Source: Pseudomonas sp. PB120
GTDB taxonomy: Bacteria > Pseudomonadota > Gammaproteobacteria > Pseudomonadales > Pseudomonadaceae
Reading direction: 5' to 3'
Assembly (NCBI RefSeq): GCF_009761815.1
Contig: NZ_RWIN01000038.1
Coordinates: 172,300 to 236,299 of the forward strand
Length of the DNA stretch: 64,000 bases
The first letter of the stretch is position 1. Each line of letters begins with the position of its first letter. Shown piece by piece: positions 43,307 through 51,989 of the stretch. A program made the position numbers and the translations under genes. The notes beneath the pieces are model-generated. The model saw only the letters and a program-made list of their open reading frames with translations. It was not told the DNA's origin and searched no databases.

Positions 43307-44245
43307 TTACAAATGAACGTTGTTTTTACCTTTGAGGCCGAGCATCTGCCGGGCTTCATCGGGTGTGGCGATTTCATAGGACAGCTCTTCGAGAATGTGG
43401 CGGATCTTACGTACCTGCTCCGCGTTGGTCTTGGCTTTGACGCCTTTGGCCAGGTAAATGCTGTCTTCCAGGCCGACCCGGACATTGCCACCCATGATCG
43501 CTCCCATGGTCACGAAGGGCAGTTGGTGGCGACCGGCACCGAGGATGGAAAACTCGTAATTGTGCCGCCCGAACAGGCGGTCGGCGGTGCTGCGCATGAT
43601 GGTCAGGTTTTCCGGATCGGCCCCCAGGCCTCCGAGGATGCCGAAGCACGACTGGATAAACAGGGGTGGCTTGACCAGCCCCTGCTCGACGAAGTAAGCC
43701 AGGTTGTAGAGGTGGCCGACGTCGTAGCATTCAAATTCGAAACGAGTGCCGTACTCGCCCAGCTCCAGCATGATCGCCTTGATGCCCTTGAAGGTGTTCT
43801 TGAACACAACGTCTTCCATGCCTTCGATGTGCTCTCTCTCCCACTCGTGGGTCCAGCTGGAGATTTTCCGGGCGATCGGGTGGATCGAAAAATTCATCGA
43901 GCCCATGTTCAACGAGCACAATTCCGGCTTGGCAATCAGCGGATAAGCCAGGCGTTGCGCCAGGGTCATTCGGGTGCTTCCGCCGGTGGTGATGTTGATG
44001 ATGGCATCGGTGGCCTGGGCAATCGCCGGGACGAATTGACTGAACACTGCTGGGTCCGGAGTGGGCCGGCCGTCAAGCGGGTCGCGGGCATGCAGGTGCA
44101 GGATGGCGGCGCCGGCTTCGGCTGCTTCAATCGATTGCCGCTCGATATCAGCCGGGGTGAGCGGCAGGTATTCGGACATCGATGGCGTGTGCGTCGCCCC
44201 GGTAATCGCGCAGGAAATGATGACTTTGCGGTTCGGCTGACTCAT
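43307..44245 (-). CDS. Beta-keto acid cleavage enzyme (BKACE, DUF849)
   Basis: 312 residues. The zinc-binding HLHARDP, the preceding AAEAGAAILHL, NITTGGS, CSLNMGSMNF, and the later QSCFGILGGLGADPENL are hallmark stretches of the BKACE family. The type reaction is beta-keto acid plus acetyl-CoA giving acetoacetate and a CoA ester. Known members act on 3-keto-5-aminohexanoate (lysine fermentation) and dehydrocarnitine. First gene of the operon and divergent from an AraC regulator. The substrate cannot be read from sequence. Confidence 0.93.
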   Translation of the reverse strand: MSQPNRKVIISCAITGATHTPSMSEYLPLTPADIERQSIEAAEAGAAILHLHARDPLDGRPTPDPAVFSQFVPAIAQATDAIINITTGGSTRMTLAQRLAYPLIAKPELCSLNMGSMNFSIHPIARKISSWTHEWEREHIEGMEDVVFKNTFKGIKAIMLELGEYGTRFEFECYDVGHLYNLAYFVEQGLVKPPLFIQSCFGILGGLGADPENLTIMRSTADRLFGRHNYEFSILGAGRHQLPFVTMGAIMGGNVRVGLEDSIYLAKGVKAKTNAEQVRKIRHILEELSYEIATPDEARQMLGLKGKNNVHL

Positions 44246-44405
44246 GACGGTGACCTTTGTTGTTATCGGACTTGGCAGATGCGCTGGACGCTGTTGACCT
44301 GACGGCCGCTGCTGATGGGATGAAGCTTATTGAATTTCCCGCTGGCCAGTAAGATCATTACCGGACAACAATGAATCCCTAAGGGACACTTACCGGAGTC
44401 AGCCG

Positions 44406-45434
44406 ATGCCACCGAAAATGCCGCTGTTCAATGAGCGCATCTATGCCCCGTATAAAATTGCCGCCCTGGTGGAAGTCCTCAGTGAACAAGGCATCGCCCC
44501 GGCCGACAGCTTGAAAGGCAGCGGCGTCGAAGAAGACCAGATTTACGATGCGACGGCGCTGACCTCGGTGCGTCAGTACGCGGCGGTGTGCGGCAACGCG
44601 GTGTCGCTGTCGCAGGACCCGGCCACACCGTTCAAGACAGGCGCCCGCCTCCACCTCTCTGCGTATGGCATGTACGGCTACGCGCTGATGTCTTGTCTGT
44701 CACTGCGCGACTACTTCCGCCTCGGGGTGAAATATCACTCCCTGGCCACGCCAACCTTGACCATCGAATGGCACGAGTACGAACACGAGGCGGTGTGGAC
44801 ATTCCCGGATGCCGCCAACCCCAGCCCGTCACCCGACATCAAACAGTTCTGGATCGAGCAGCAATTCACCCAGCACGTCACCCACCTCCAGGACGTGTTC
44901 GGCCAAAGCTGCCCGCCGACCAAAGCCTGTTTTTCCTACCCGGCCCCGGCCCACGCCGAGATCTATTCGCAGTACCTGGGGTGCCCGTGCATCTTCGATC
45001 ACGACCAATGCGAGTTGCATTACGACAGTGCAATCCTCGATCAGAAACCGCACCTGGCTCATCGGCTGACCGCGACTGTGTTGCAGGAAACCTGTGACCG
45101 ATTGATCGGCCAGGCCAAGGTGTCAGCGGGGATTTCCGGCGAGGTGTATCAGATGATGATGCAGACGCCAGGGGAGTTTCCGAGCATGGAAATGGCCGCC
45201 GAACGGCTGCACATGACCACCCGCAGTCTGCGCCGAAAACTGCTTGAGGAAGATACGTCCTTCGTGGCGATTACCGACGACGTGCGCTGCTCGCTGGCCA
45301 TCGAATACCTCAAGACCACGATCATGAGCACCGACGATATTGCCTTGTTGCTGGGCTTTTCCGAACCGACCAACTTCCGCCGGGCGTTCAAACGCTGGAC
45401 GGGTAAAACGACCAAGGATTATCGCCAGGGTTGA
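44406..45434 (+). CDS. AraC-family regulator with arabinose-binding-like N-terminal domain
   Basis: 342 residues. The N-terminal part (APYKIAALVEVLSEQGI, then TPFKTGARLHLSAYGMYGYALMSC) is the Arabinose_bd/OruR-type sensor. The C-terminal HTH pair is MEMAAERLHMTTRSLRRKL and IALLLGFSEPTNFRRAFKRWTG. GGAG precedes the ATG. Divergent from the BKACE operon across 160 bases and beside an OprD porin gene, so it most likely activates both when the substrate is present. Confidence 0.9.
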   Translation: MPPKMPLFNERIYAPYKIAALVEVLSEQGIAPADSLKGSGVEEDQIYDATALTSVRQYAAVCGNAVSLSQDPATPFKTGARLHLSAYGMYGYALMSCLSLRDYFRLGVKYHSLATPTLTIEWHEYEHEAVWTFPDAANPSPSPDIKQFWIEQQFTQHVTHLQDVFGQSCPPTKACFSYPAPAHAEIYSQYLGCPCIFDHDQCELHYDSAILDQKPHLAHRLTATVLQETCDRLIGQAKVSAGISGEVYQMMMQTPGEFPSMEMAAERLHMTTRSLRRKLLEEDTSFVAITDDVRCSLAIEYLKTTIMSTDDIALLLGFSEPTNFRRAFKRWTGKTTKDYRQG

Positions 45435-45479
45435 GGTCGACAGACGCAGGGACGGTCCGTCAACCTCAACAGGCGGACC

Positions 45480-46718
45480 TTAAAGAATCGAGACCGGGTA
45501 GCTCAGGATCAGCCGGTTCTCGTTGAAGTCCGCCAGGCTGAAATCACGCTTGATCACCGAGTTGCGCCAGCGCAGCGACAGGTTCTTCAACGAACCGCTC
45601 TGCACGACGTAGGTCAACTCGGATTCGCGCCCCCACTCCTTGCCATCGCTGACGCCGCCGGACTGCACGTTGGACCCACGGATATAGCGGTTCATCAATG
45701 TCAGTCCCGGCACGCCCAAGGCAACGAAATCGAAGTCATGCCGAATCTGCCAGGAGCGTTCGTCCGCGAAGTCGTAACTGTTGCTGAAGCTGTCGTTAGC
45801 CAGTGTTGACCCGCTTGTACCGTTCAAGCGCATCCAGTTGTCACCGTCCACTTTTTGCAGCCCGACGTAGAACGTACTGCCTTGGTAACGGGCAGACAGC
45901 AACGCCGAGTAGGTCTTGTTATCCAGGTTTCCCGCGAGTTTTTTACCGTCGTCTTCGCCTTCGAAATAACCCAGGTTCGCACCGAGTAACCAGTCTCCGA
46001 TCGGCTGGCTGTGAGTGAAGTTGAAATAGCGCTGGTGATAGATATCCTCAAGTTGCGCGTACCAGGCACCGACCTGGCTTCGATTGTCATTGAAGGCGTA
46101 TTCCACACCGGAAAAATTGAAACGGTCCGAAGTCACGCCCGGCCGGTTGAACATGGACATCCGTTCCATGCTCGCGTCATTGCGGGGGCTGTTGCCCCGG
46201 AACTGCCCGCCATAAAAGGTGAAGTTCTCGAGGTCCTTGGAGGTGATCTGCGCACCACGAAAGGTCTGCGGCAATGACCGACCATCGTCGGATCGAATCA
46301 CCGGCAGCGAAACCGACCATTCGCCAATTCGCGCCTGGGTTTTCGCGAAGCGGATTTTCGCCGCCAGTGCCAGGCGCCCGAAGTCATCTGCCGGCCGACC
46401 ATCGTCGTGCACGGGCAGTAACTGCGTGTTGGTGGTGCCCTTGCCGCCATCCAGCTTCTGCGAGTACAGGCCCAGCGCATCAAGACCAAAGCCTACCGTC
46501 CCGGAAGTGAAGCCCGAACGGGCATCCATGATCACGCTCTGCGTCCACTCCTCGGCCTTGGCCTGGGGGTAGGCACTCTCGGTGAAGTTACGATTGATGT
46601 AGTAGTTCCTGAAGTTGGCGTTGACTTTTGCGTCTTCGAAAACGCCTTCCGCCATGGCAGGAAGGCAGATGAACGAGGTGCCCAGTAGCAACCACTTGAA
46701 TGACCCGGAATCGCGCAT
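45480..46718 (-). CDS. OprD-family outer-membrane porin
   Basis: 412 residues with a signal peptide ending near FICLPAMAEG, then FEDAKVNANFRNYYINRNF, the typical first strand of OprD porins, which are 18-stranded monomeric channels for carboxylates and amino acids. FYGGQFRGNSPRND and the closing strand (NENRLILSYPVSIL) fit the family. AGAGAG precedes the ATG. Placed beside the AraC/SDR/MFS/BKACE genes, it would provide outer-membrane entry for the same acid. Confidence 0.93.
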   Translation of the reverse strand: MRDSGSFKWLLLGTSFICLPAMAEGVFEDAKVNANFRNYYINRNFTESAYPQAKAEEWTQSVIMDARSGFTSGTVGFGLDALGLYSQKLDGGKGTTNTQLLPVHDDGRPADDFGRLALAAKIRFAKTQARIGEWSVSLPVIRSDDGRSLPQTFRGAQITSKDLENFTFYGGQFRGNSPRNDASMERMSMFNRPGVTSDRFNFSGVEYAFNDNRSQVGAWYAQLEDIYHQRYFNFTHSQPIGDWLLGANLGYFEGEDDGKKLAGNLDNKTYSALLSARYQGSTFYVGLQKVDGDNWMRLNGTSGSTLANDSFSNSYDFADERSWQIRHDFDFVALGVPGLTLMNRYIRGSNVQSGGVSDGKEWGRESELTYVVQSGSLKNLSLRWRNSVIKRDFSLADFNENRLILSYPVSIL

Positions 46719-47054
46719 AAGTACTCTCTTTTATTGTTATTCGGAGCGAGAAATGTTCATGCAATGTCTTCAGCGGTTTATCTCGGGCGACACTCCGCCC
46801 AAGACCGCGCCCAAGTGAATGCGCGGCCTGCGTCGACGTTTTGCATGGGGGCGATACTAATGGGATCAGGGGAAGATCATAAGATCTCAAGCAGACAACC
46901 TGAGATCCAAAAGGGACATCCTGTGATCAAACCTGGCGGTCTTTCGGAAGGTGGACTGCGGGAGACGGCTCAATGCAGGACGTCCATGCATCATGGAAAA
47001 CATTAATGAGCTGGACGTCCACAAGCGGCACAGGACAAAGACAGGGAAAGCAAC
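46719..47054. other. Intergenic stretch, no gene seen
   Basis: Upstream region of the OprD gene and downstream region of the small membrane protein. No frame with ribosome-binding site was found. It contains three GATC/GATCT-rich segments near 46880-46930 without clear symmetry. Confidence 0.4.
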
Positions 47055-47129
47055 TTATGCAAGTCCGAGGAAAGACAGAACTACAGCGATCACCACCACC
47101 AACCCGACTATGTAAATAATGCTGTTCAT
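47055..47129 (-). CDS. 24-residue single-span membrane peptide
   Basis: The peptide is MNSIIYIVGLVVVIAVVLSF followed by LGLA: one hydrophobic helix and almost nothing else. GAGAGGTG stands six bases before the ATG, one of the best ribosome-binding sites in the window, and the stop TAA follows in frame. I recall near-identical very short membrane proteins in other Pseudomonas. No partner gene is close, and the 350 bases behind its start (47130-47480) show no other gene. Function unknown; such peptides often tune a membrane enzyme or respond to stress. Confidence 0.65.
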   Translation of the reverse strand: MNSIIYIVGLVVVIAVVLSFLGLA

Positions 47130-47480
47130 GATTTTCACCTCTCAATTTGAATGAAGTCGCGCGATGAGGGTGTATTTGCGCAATGACTGAACCCTCTCCC
47201 GCTACTCTTATCGACAGCTACATAACGCAATAGCTCCTGTCCGTCCCCCGATGACTGATGAGATTTTCGAAAGTCGCGACGGACGGGCAGCGTTGAACGC
47301 AAAGGTAGTGATCTGGCCCAACGGCGCCTTTGTTTCTCATTCGACAGAAGGATGTTGTGCAGACGAATTTCAAAGGGAGCCCACGGTCTACCCTGTGCAG
47401 GGTGTGATAGTGACGACTCCCCCGAGCAGCAGTTTCGTCAGGTTGTCTTTTAGAGGATGCCCGTCAGTGGAGGTCTTTTC

Positions 47481-48002
47481 ATGGTCAGGTCGCAAGCTGT
47501 GGATGCTCCCGTTCAAACCCTGCACCTTGAGCGCAATGGCTGGGTGCCGAACAACCCTCGCCTGCCAGTACTCATTTACATCAAGGCTATCACTGTGGAT
47601 GGGAGCGACACGGCAGCCTTGTTTGAGAAAACCTTCACCGCCAATGGTTGGCCACCGCAGTGGCGCGACGGGGTCTATGACTATCACCACTACCACACTC
47701 AAGGGCATGAAGTGCTGGGCGTCTCCAGCGGGTTCGCTCGCTTGATGCTCGGGGGCCCGGAGGGACGCGTGTTGGAAGTCAGCGCTGGCGACGTTTTGCT
47801 CTTACCCGCCGGTACCGGGCACTGCAATGTGGAGTCCAGCGACGATTTTCTGGTAGTGGGCGCTTACCCGCCGGGCCAGCATCCAGATATCTGTCGCCAA
47901 GCGCCGAGTTCAGAACAACTGGACAGCATTTTAAGACTCCCGTTTCCTGAGCTAGACCCCATTCAGGGTTTGCACGGGCCAGTTAGCCGACATTGGATTT
48001 GA
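47481..48002 (+). CDS. Cupin-fold protein (YjlB-like)
   Basis: 173 residues from the ATG at 47481, right behind GGAGGTC. The cupin core is seen as YDYHHYHTQGHEVLGVSSGFARLMLGG (metal ligands His in HHYHTQGHE) and LEVSAGDVLLLPAGTGHCNVES (second His). The ending resembles YjlB, an uncharacterised cupin. No functional neighbour. Its stop is directly followed by the amidohydrolase remnant, so a rearrangement joint probably lies at its 3' end. Confidence 0.82.
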   Translation: MVRSQAVDAPVQTLHLERNGWVPNNPRLPVLIYIKAITVDGSDTAALFEKTFTANGWPPQWRDGVYDYHHYHTQGHEVLGVSSGFARLMLGGPEGRVLEVSAGDVLLLPAGTGHCNVESSDDFLVVGAYPPGQHPDICRQAPSSEQLDSILRLPFPELDPIQGLHGPVSRHWI

Positions 48003-48110
48003 ATGGAGGGCACCGTGCTGAGCAACTTCGGCGAGATGTTCCCGGATGCCAGTGACCGCCAGAAGATTCTTTGGCCCCCCCCGGCACGCCTGTTTGGCTT
48101 CACCGCATGA
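48003..48110 (+). pseudogene. Remnant of the amidohydrolase gene, last 35 codons
   Basis: In frame from ATG GAG GGC ACC, the product contains LSNFGEMFPDASDRQKILW and ARLFGFTA followed by a stop. It matches the C-terminus of the intact amidohydrolase encoded at 19231-20250, which has LTNFGEMFPEASDRQKILW, DTP and ARLFGFTA. Here a run of eight C replaces the codons for Asp-Thr. The 5' nine tenths of the gene are missing. Same orientation as the intact copy, 28 kb away. Confidence 0.85.
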
Positions 48111-48203
48111 CCCGATGACTGACGGGGAAATCAAACGGTTACGGCCGGCAACTCGCGATGCCGCCGGGACCTGCGGTCTATCTGAGCCAGGATCGTCCAG
48201 CCC

Positions 48204-49109
48204 TCACTGGACGAAATCCAGCGAAGCCTGACCAACATCCACCAACTCACTGATCTTCACAGCGGGATAACCAGCAGGCGATATGGCCAGCACCGGCGCC
48301 CAGCGTTCAGTCTCTGAAAAGCGGCCGTGTTTGTTACCGATGCCCCCGTGGTCACTGACAAAAAAGACCAGACGCTGGGGCCGCGCACCCTGTGCGGTGG
48401 GTGACGCAAATGCCTTCTCCCAGAGGCGACGAATGCGCGCGTCTGTTTCTCGCACAGCGGCCGCATAGCCCGGATCATTCGGGTCGAAAGCACCTTTATG
48501 GCCCGCATCGTCTACTGCATCGAGGTGAATGAAGGCCAGATCGGGCTGGCATGTGGGCCAGGTGGTCAAAACTTCCTGCTCGACCGCTGCATCGTTCTTA
48601 CGCAAAAACGCCGCATGGTGTAGCCCCGAGGTCTCCCGCAATCGTCCCTCGACCAAGTCGTACAGCGGCTTCCAAGAGGTAATGAGCATACTGCGACTGT
48701 CAGCCCTGCGGGTTTGAAGACGCTCAAACACGGTTTGGCTTTTGACGGGGCCCCGGCTGTCGTTATCAACAATGCCATGTTCGCTGGCCCAGCTTGAGGT
48801 GAGCACGCTGATCCAGCCCGGCGCGGAAAACGTCTGCTGCGTGCGGCCGTTGCTGACATCGACCCTCCCCCACACCAAACCGTTGGACTCTGCCAACTTG
48901 GACAGGAACGGGGTCAGTACCGGGCTAACCGCATCGGTACGCAGGCCGTCGATGCCGATAATGATTACCTGTCGAACAGGCGCCAGCGGCGCAGCAGTAC
49001 ATTGCCCTGTCTCTTCGCTACGTGAACAGCCGAGCAGGCTTATCGCGCATAGCGTCAGCAGCAGCTTGAGTCTCGATGACAGGGTGAAATGCCGGGTATT
49101 GAATACCAA
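48204..49109 (-). CDS. Alkaline-phosphatase-superfamily lipoprotein (nucleotide pyrophosphatase/phosphodiesterase type)
   Basis: About 301 residues. I place the start at TTG 49109, since GGAG lies upstream and the next residues form a lipoprotein signal ending in the lipobox LLGC; the frame continues upstream without a leader. The metal/nucleophile site is QVIIIGIDGLRTDAV with Thr as probable nucleophile in GRTQQTFSAPGW. Then SEHGIVDNDSRG, FIHLDAVDDAGHKG, and VFFVSDHGGIGNKHG supply the metal-binding Asp and His set of this superfamily. It is probably anchored in the periplasm and hydrolyses phosphodiester or phosphonate-type bonds; the substrate is unknown. Confidence 0.8.
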   Translation of the reverse strand: MVFNTRHFTLSSRLKLLLTLCAISLLGCSRSEETGQCTAAPLAPVRQVIIIGIDGLRTDAVSPVLTPFLSKLAESNGLVWGRVDVSNGRTQQTFSAPGWISVLTSSWASEHGIVDNDSRGPVKSQTVFERLQTRRADSRSMLITSWKPLYDLVEGRLRETSGLHHAAFLRKNDAAVEQEVLTTWPTCQPDLAFIHLDAVDDAGHKGAFDPNDPGYAAAVRETDARIRRLWEKAFASPTAQGARPQRLVFFVSDHGGIGNKHGRFSETERWAPVLAISPAGYPAVKISELVDVGQASLDFVQ

Positions 49110-49231
49110 TGCTGAATATCTCCAATGAAATCCAGGAGACTCCCTTTCAGAGTCGTCCTCTGCGCCATGGGCCGGGCAGGAGCCTTCCTGGAATTCACAC
49201 GTTCGGTAGGTGCTGCGCACAAGATGAGGAC

Positions 49232-50365
49232 TTAGTTAACCATCACCTCGTCCAGCGCCTGCTCGAGGGTGCTGACCGTGCGCTCGATATTGTTCAGTTT
49301 TTCGAGCCCAAACAGACCGATGCGGAAGGTCTGGAAGTCGGCCGGTTCGTCGCATTGCAACGGCACGCCGGCGGCGATCTGCAGGCCGTGGCTGGCAAAT
49401 TTCTTGCCGCTCTTGATGTCGGCATCATCGGTGTAGCTCACTACGACGCCCGGGGCCTGAAAACCGGCTGCCGCCACGCTTTTAATACCTTTGCCGGTCA
49501 ACATGGCGCGCACCCGGTCGCCCAGCGCCTGTTGTTCGTCGCGGACCTTGGCGAAACCGTAGGCTTGCGTCTCTTTCATCACTTCGTTGAACCGAGCGAG
49601 GGAATCGCTGGGCATGGTCGCATGGTAGGCATGCCCGCCCTGTTCGTAGGCCTGCATGATCTGTAGCCACTTTTTCAGGTCGCAGGCGAAACTGCTGCTC
49701 TGCGTCTGTTCGATACGCTCGAGGGCCAACGAACTGAACATCACCAGTGCGCAGCAAGGGGAAGCGCTCCAGCCTTTTTGCGGTGCGCTGATCAGCAGGT
49801 CGACTGCACATTTCTGCATATCTACCCAAATCGTGCCCGAGGCGATGCAGTCCAGCACGAACAGGCCCCCCACCGCATGCACGGCATCGCCGACGGCCCG
49901 CAGGTACTCGTCGGGCAGGATAATCCCTGATGAGGTTTCAACGTGGGGGGCGAAGACGATTTGCGGCTTTTGCGCCGCAATGGCGGCCAGCACTTCGTCC
50001 AGAGGCGGTGGGGCGTAGGCCGCCTGGCGACCCGTCTCGACCGGTCGGGCCTTCAGCACCGTGGTGGCCGCCGGGATGTTGCCCATCTCAAGGATCTGGC
50101 TCCAGCGATAACTGAACCATCCGTTGCGTATCACCAGGCATTGCTGACCGGTGGCAAACTGTCGCGCCACCGCTTCCATGCCGAAGGTGCCACTGCCCGG
50201 CACCACCGCAACCGCCTGGGCGTTGTAGACCTGCTTCAGGGTCGTGGAAATGTTCTTCATCACGCCTTGAAACGACTGCGACATGTGGTTGAGCGAGCGG
50301 TCGGTGTAGACCACCGAGTACTCGACCAGCCCCTCAGGATCGATATCGGGATAAAGCTTTGACAT
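49232..50365 (-). CDS. Class-V aminotransferase (alanine-glyoxylate / 2-aminoethylphosphonate type)
   Basis: 377 residues from the ATG at 50365 behind AAGGAG. The PLP lysine is in SAPQKGWSASP. Other family marks: PGSGTFGMEAVARQF, FAPHVETSSGIILPDEYL, and LFVLDCIASGTIWVDM, the cofactor Asp region. These belong to the SGAT/AGXT/PhnW group that transfers amino groups from alanine, serine or aminoethylphosphonate to glyoxylate or pyruvate. An inverted, decayed copy of its 3' end lies at 40971-41097. It is downstream on the same strand of nothing obvious and upstream of the phosphodiesterase gene. Confidence 0.88.
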   Translation of the reverse strand: MSKLYPDIDPEGLVEYSVVYTDRSLNHMSQSFQGVMKNISTTLKQVYNAQAVAVVPGSGTFGMEAVARQFATGQQCLVIRNGWFSYRWSQILEMGNIPAATTVLKARPVETGRQAAYAPPPLDEVLAAIAAQKPQIVFAPHVETSSGIILPDEYLRAVGDAVHAVGGLFVLDCIASGTIWVDMQKCAVDLLISAPQKGWSASPCCALVMFSSLALERIEQTQSSSFACDLKKWLQIMQAYEQGGHAYHATMPSDSLARFNEVMKETQAYGFAKVRDEQQALGDRVRAMLTGKGIKSVAAAGFQAPGVVVSYTDDADIKSGKKFASHGLQIAAGVPLQCDEPADFQTFRIGLFGLEKLNNIERTVSTLEQALDEVMVN

Positions 50366-50935
50366 GGGGTGACTCCTTTGGCAGAGATGTCCGTGGTATC
50401 GACCCTGCCTTAAGCCTTGGCAAATGACAAGATTGCTTGGGATTGAATGACACAACACGGCAATCAAATCTTTCTGCAGATCCACTCCTGGCCAAGTTCT
50501 ACCGTTGACCAACAACTCGCTTGCTACCTTTGGTGAAAGGCATCAATCGGCCAGAAGCGGACGGTTATTTTCAGCCGTTTATCTCAGCTGTCTGTCAGGC
50601 GGTACAGTGCTTGGGCATGGGATGCCGTTAACCCGGCACGCTCCAGTCTGTGCGCAGCGGCGGCGACCAAATGCCCTAGAGCACGAAGCTGATATTGCAA
50701 TGGTCCAGGTCTGTTAGGGCGCGAACGGCCCAACTTCAGGTTGGCCAACCTTGTTGAGCGCGGCAGAGCCGGCGCAGATTCCCATCGCGCCGATAAGCAG
50801 AAAGCCCAAGAATAGTGGTTACGCGGCCATTCTCTGTTAATGTTTTCTGAGTGCTCGGCGCGTATTTTAAGAAAATCTTGGCTCGGTTAAAAAAATCTAG
50901 CCAGCGGCAGGGGAAAAAATGGGAAATCTAGTGGG
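50366..50935. other. Gene-free stretch with dispersed repeat, left of the broken Fic gene
   Basis: About 570 bases with no convincing gene. It contains one complete copy of a 25-base dispersed repeat (50534-50558). The right end next to the Fic fragment is A-rich (GGCTCGGTTAAAAAAATC). Confidence 0.5.
50534..50558 (+). repeat. Dispersed 25-bp repeat, copy 1
   Basis: TGAAAGGCATCAATCGGCCA plus GAAGC; identical in all 25 bases to 51990-52014, in the same orientation. The preceding CCTTT pairs with GAAAGG in both copies to form a small hairpin. A weaker relative lies near 24515. Confidence 0.8.
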
Positions 50936-51484
50936 TTACGCCCATTTGATATTGTTTTGCAGGGAGACCAAGTAGTCTTCGGTAAGTGGTTGGCGGTCAT
51001 GTGCCTGGCGCAGCAACTGCACAAAACGCTCTGACTTCTGCTGGCTTGGTGCTTCCTTTTCAATCGCAAATGAGGAATCTGTTTCGCTCAGGTACGCCCA
51101 GTTGATGGCGCGGTCCATCATTTCCTTAGGCAAGGAAGCAATGAACTCTTTCGAACGCCCTAGAATGTCGTATTCAAGCAGAGCCTGGACTTCAGGCGTG
51201 CGTTCTACCGTCACGCAATATTGGAGCGTCCCCAGCCCATTGAAGTCCACGCGCCAGCGGTTGTTTCGCCCCGATGGGCCCGTGATGTAGCGTTCTGGAT
51301 CAAAAAGCAGTACGCCGGGGCCCCGAGGCTTATCGGTGTAGTCCAGTAAATGGTCGGAATAGGCTTCCAAGAGGAAGCAGACTTTGCGCAGATAGCCGCT
51401 GCTGGGAGATTGGGTTACGGCCTCGACAAGGATTTGATCTTCAATTCGAGGTAGAGCCTGCGCCAAAACCGAGAGGTTGACGCC
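50936..51484 (-). pseudogene. Fic-family protein, inverted N-terminal/middle fragment
   Basis: Read on the minus strand from GVNLSVLAQALPRIEDQIL, this matches the region ahead of the catalytic domain in large Fic-family AMP transferases: LRKVCFLLEAYSD, LFDPERYITGPSGRNNRWRV, NGLGTLQYCVTVERTP, SSFAIEKEAPSQQKSERF, and TEDYLVSLQNNI. Right after LQNNI the match stops (KWA, stop). The first about 60 residues and the whole HPFxDGNGR catalytic core are missing. The other end abuts, at about base 51485, the C-terminal fragment of the same kind of protein running the other way. A frame beginning at ATG 51502 exists but its first codons are antisense of the neighbour. Confidence 0.8.
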
Positions 51485-51947
51485 CCCTGTCTCCGTGGCC
51501 ATGAAACGAGAGGAGCAACGCTATCTTGAATCTCTACAGAGCTTCTCGAAACCTGCGCGGCAATTCTGGGACGTTCGTTGGATCGATGCCGACAACATGT
51601 CGCTAAACTTCACCGGCGACCCAAGCCTCTATCGTTACTGGGATGCGACTGAATGTGTGGCCTTCACGCTGGAAATGGCCAAGCGGGCATTGGAAATCGA
51701 ACTGAGGGAAGAAACCGAGTATCTGCGACGATACGACACGTTATTCAAGGTTGTTAATGACAATTACGACGTGCGCGGCAGCCTCTTGAGCAAGCTAATA
51801 ATGCAGTGTTTAGACCAGAATGGGGTCGTATCAAAGGGCCGGCGCAAGCAATACAACGGGTATATCCAAGAAGAGGTTTTCGACTTCCTCGAAGGTCAAG
51901 CCCAGGCTCTTCTGGCAGAAACCTACGCAGAGCCTGACGACCAATAG
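51485..51947 (+). pseudogene. Fic-family protein, C-terminal fragment
   Basis: From the codons for PVSVAMKREEQRYLESLQSF this is the stretch that follows the Fic core in the same protein type: ARQFWDVRWIDADN, LYRYWDATECVAFTLEMAKRALE, EETEYLRRYDTLFKVVND, then a winged-helix-like end (LIMQCLDQNGVVSKGRRKQY). It has no start of its own with ribosome-binding site, and lies head to head with the N-terminal fragment. The two pieces are therefore products of one ancestral gene split by inversion and loss of the centre. Confidence 0.8.
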
Positions 51948-51989
51948 GCCTCTGGCCAAACTCTCCTTTGGGTCGGAAACGGCCTTTCG

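Noticed and set aside
47251..47745. 164-codon plus-strand frame overlapping the cupin gene
   Set aside because: Out of frame with the cupin, whose metal-binding motifs and GGAGG-preceded start are convincing.
51477..51947. The Fic C-terminal part as an independent intact small gene
   Set aside because: The upstream codons (PVSVAMK) continue the family alignment beyond the apparent start, there is no ribosome-binding site, and the missing catalytic part explains the short length.
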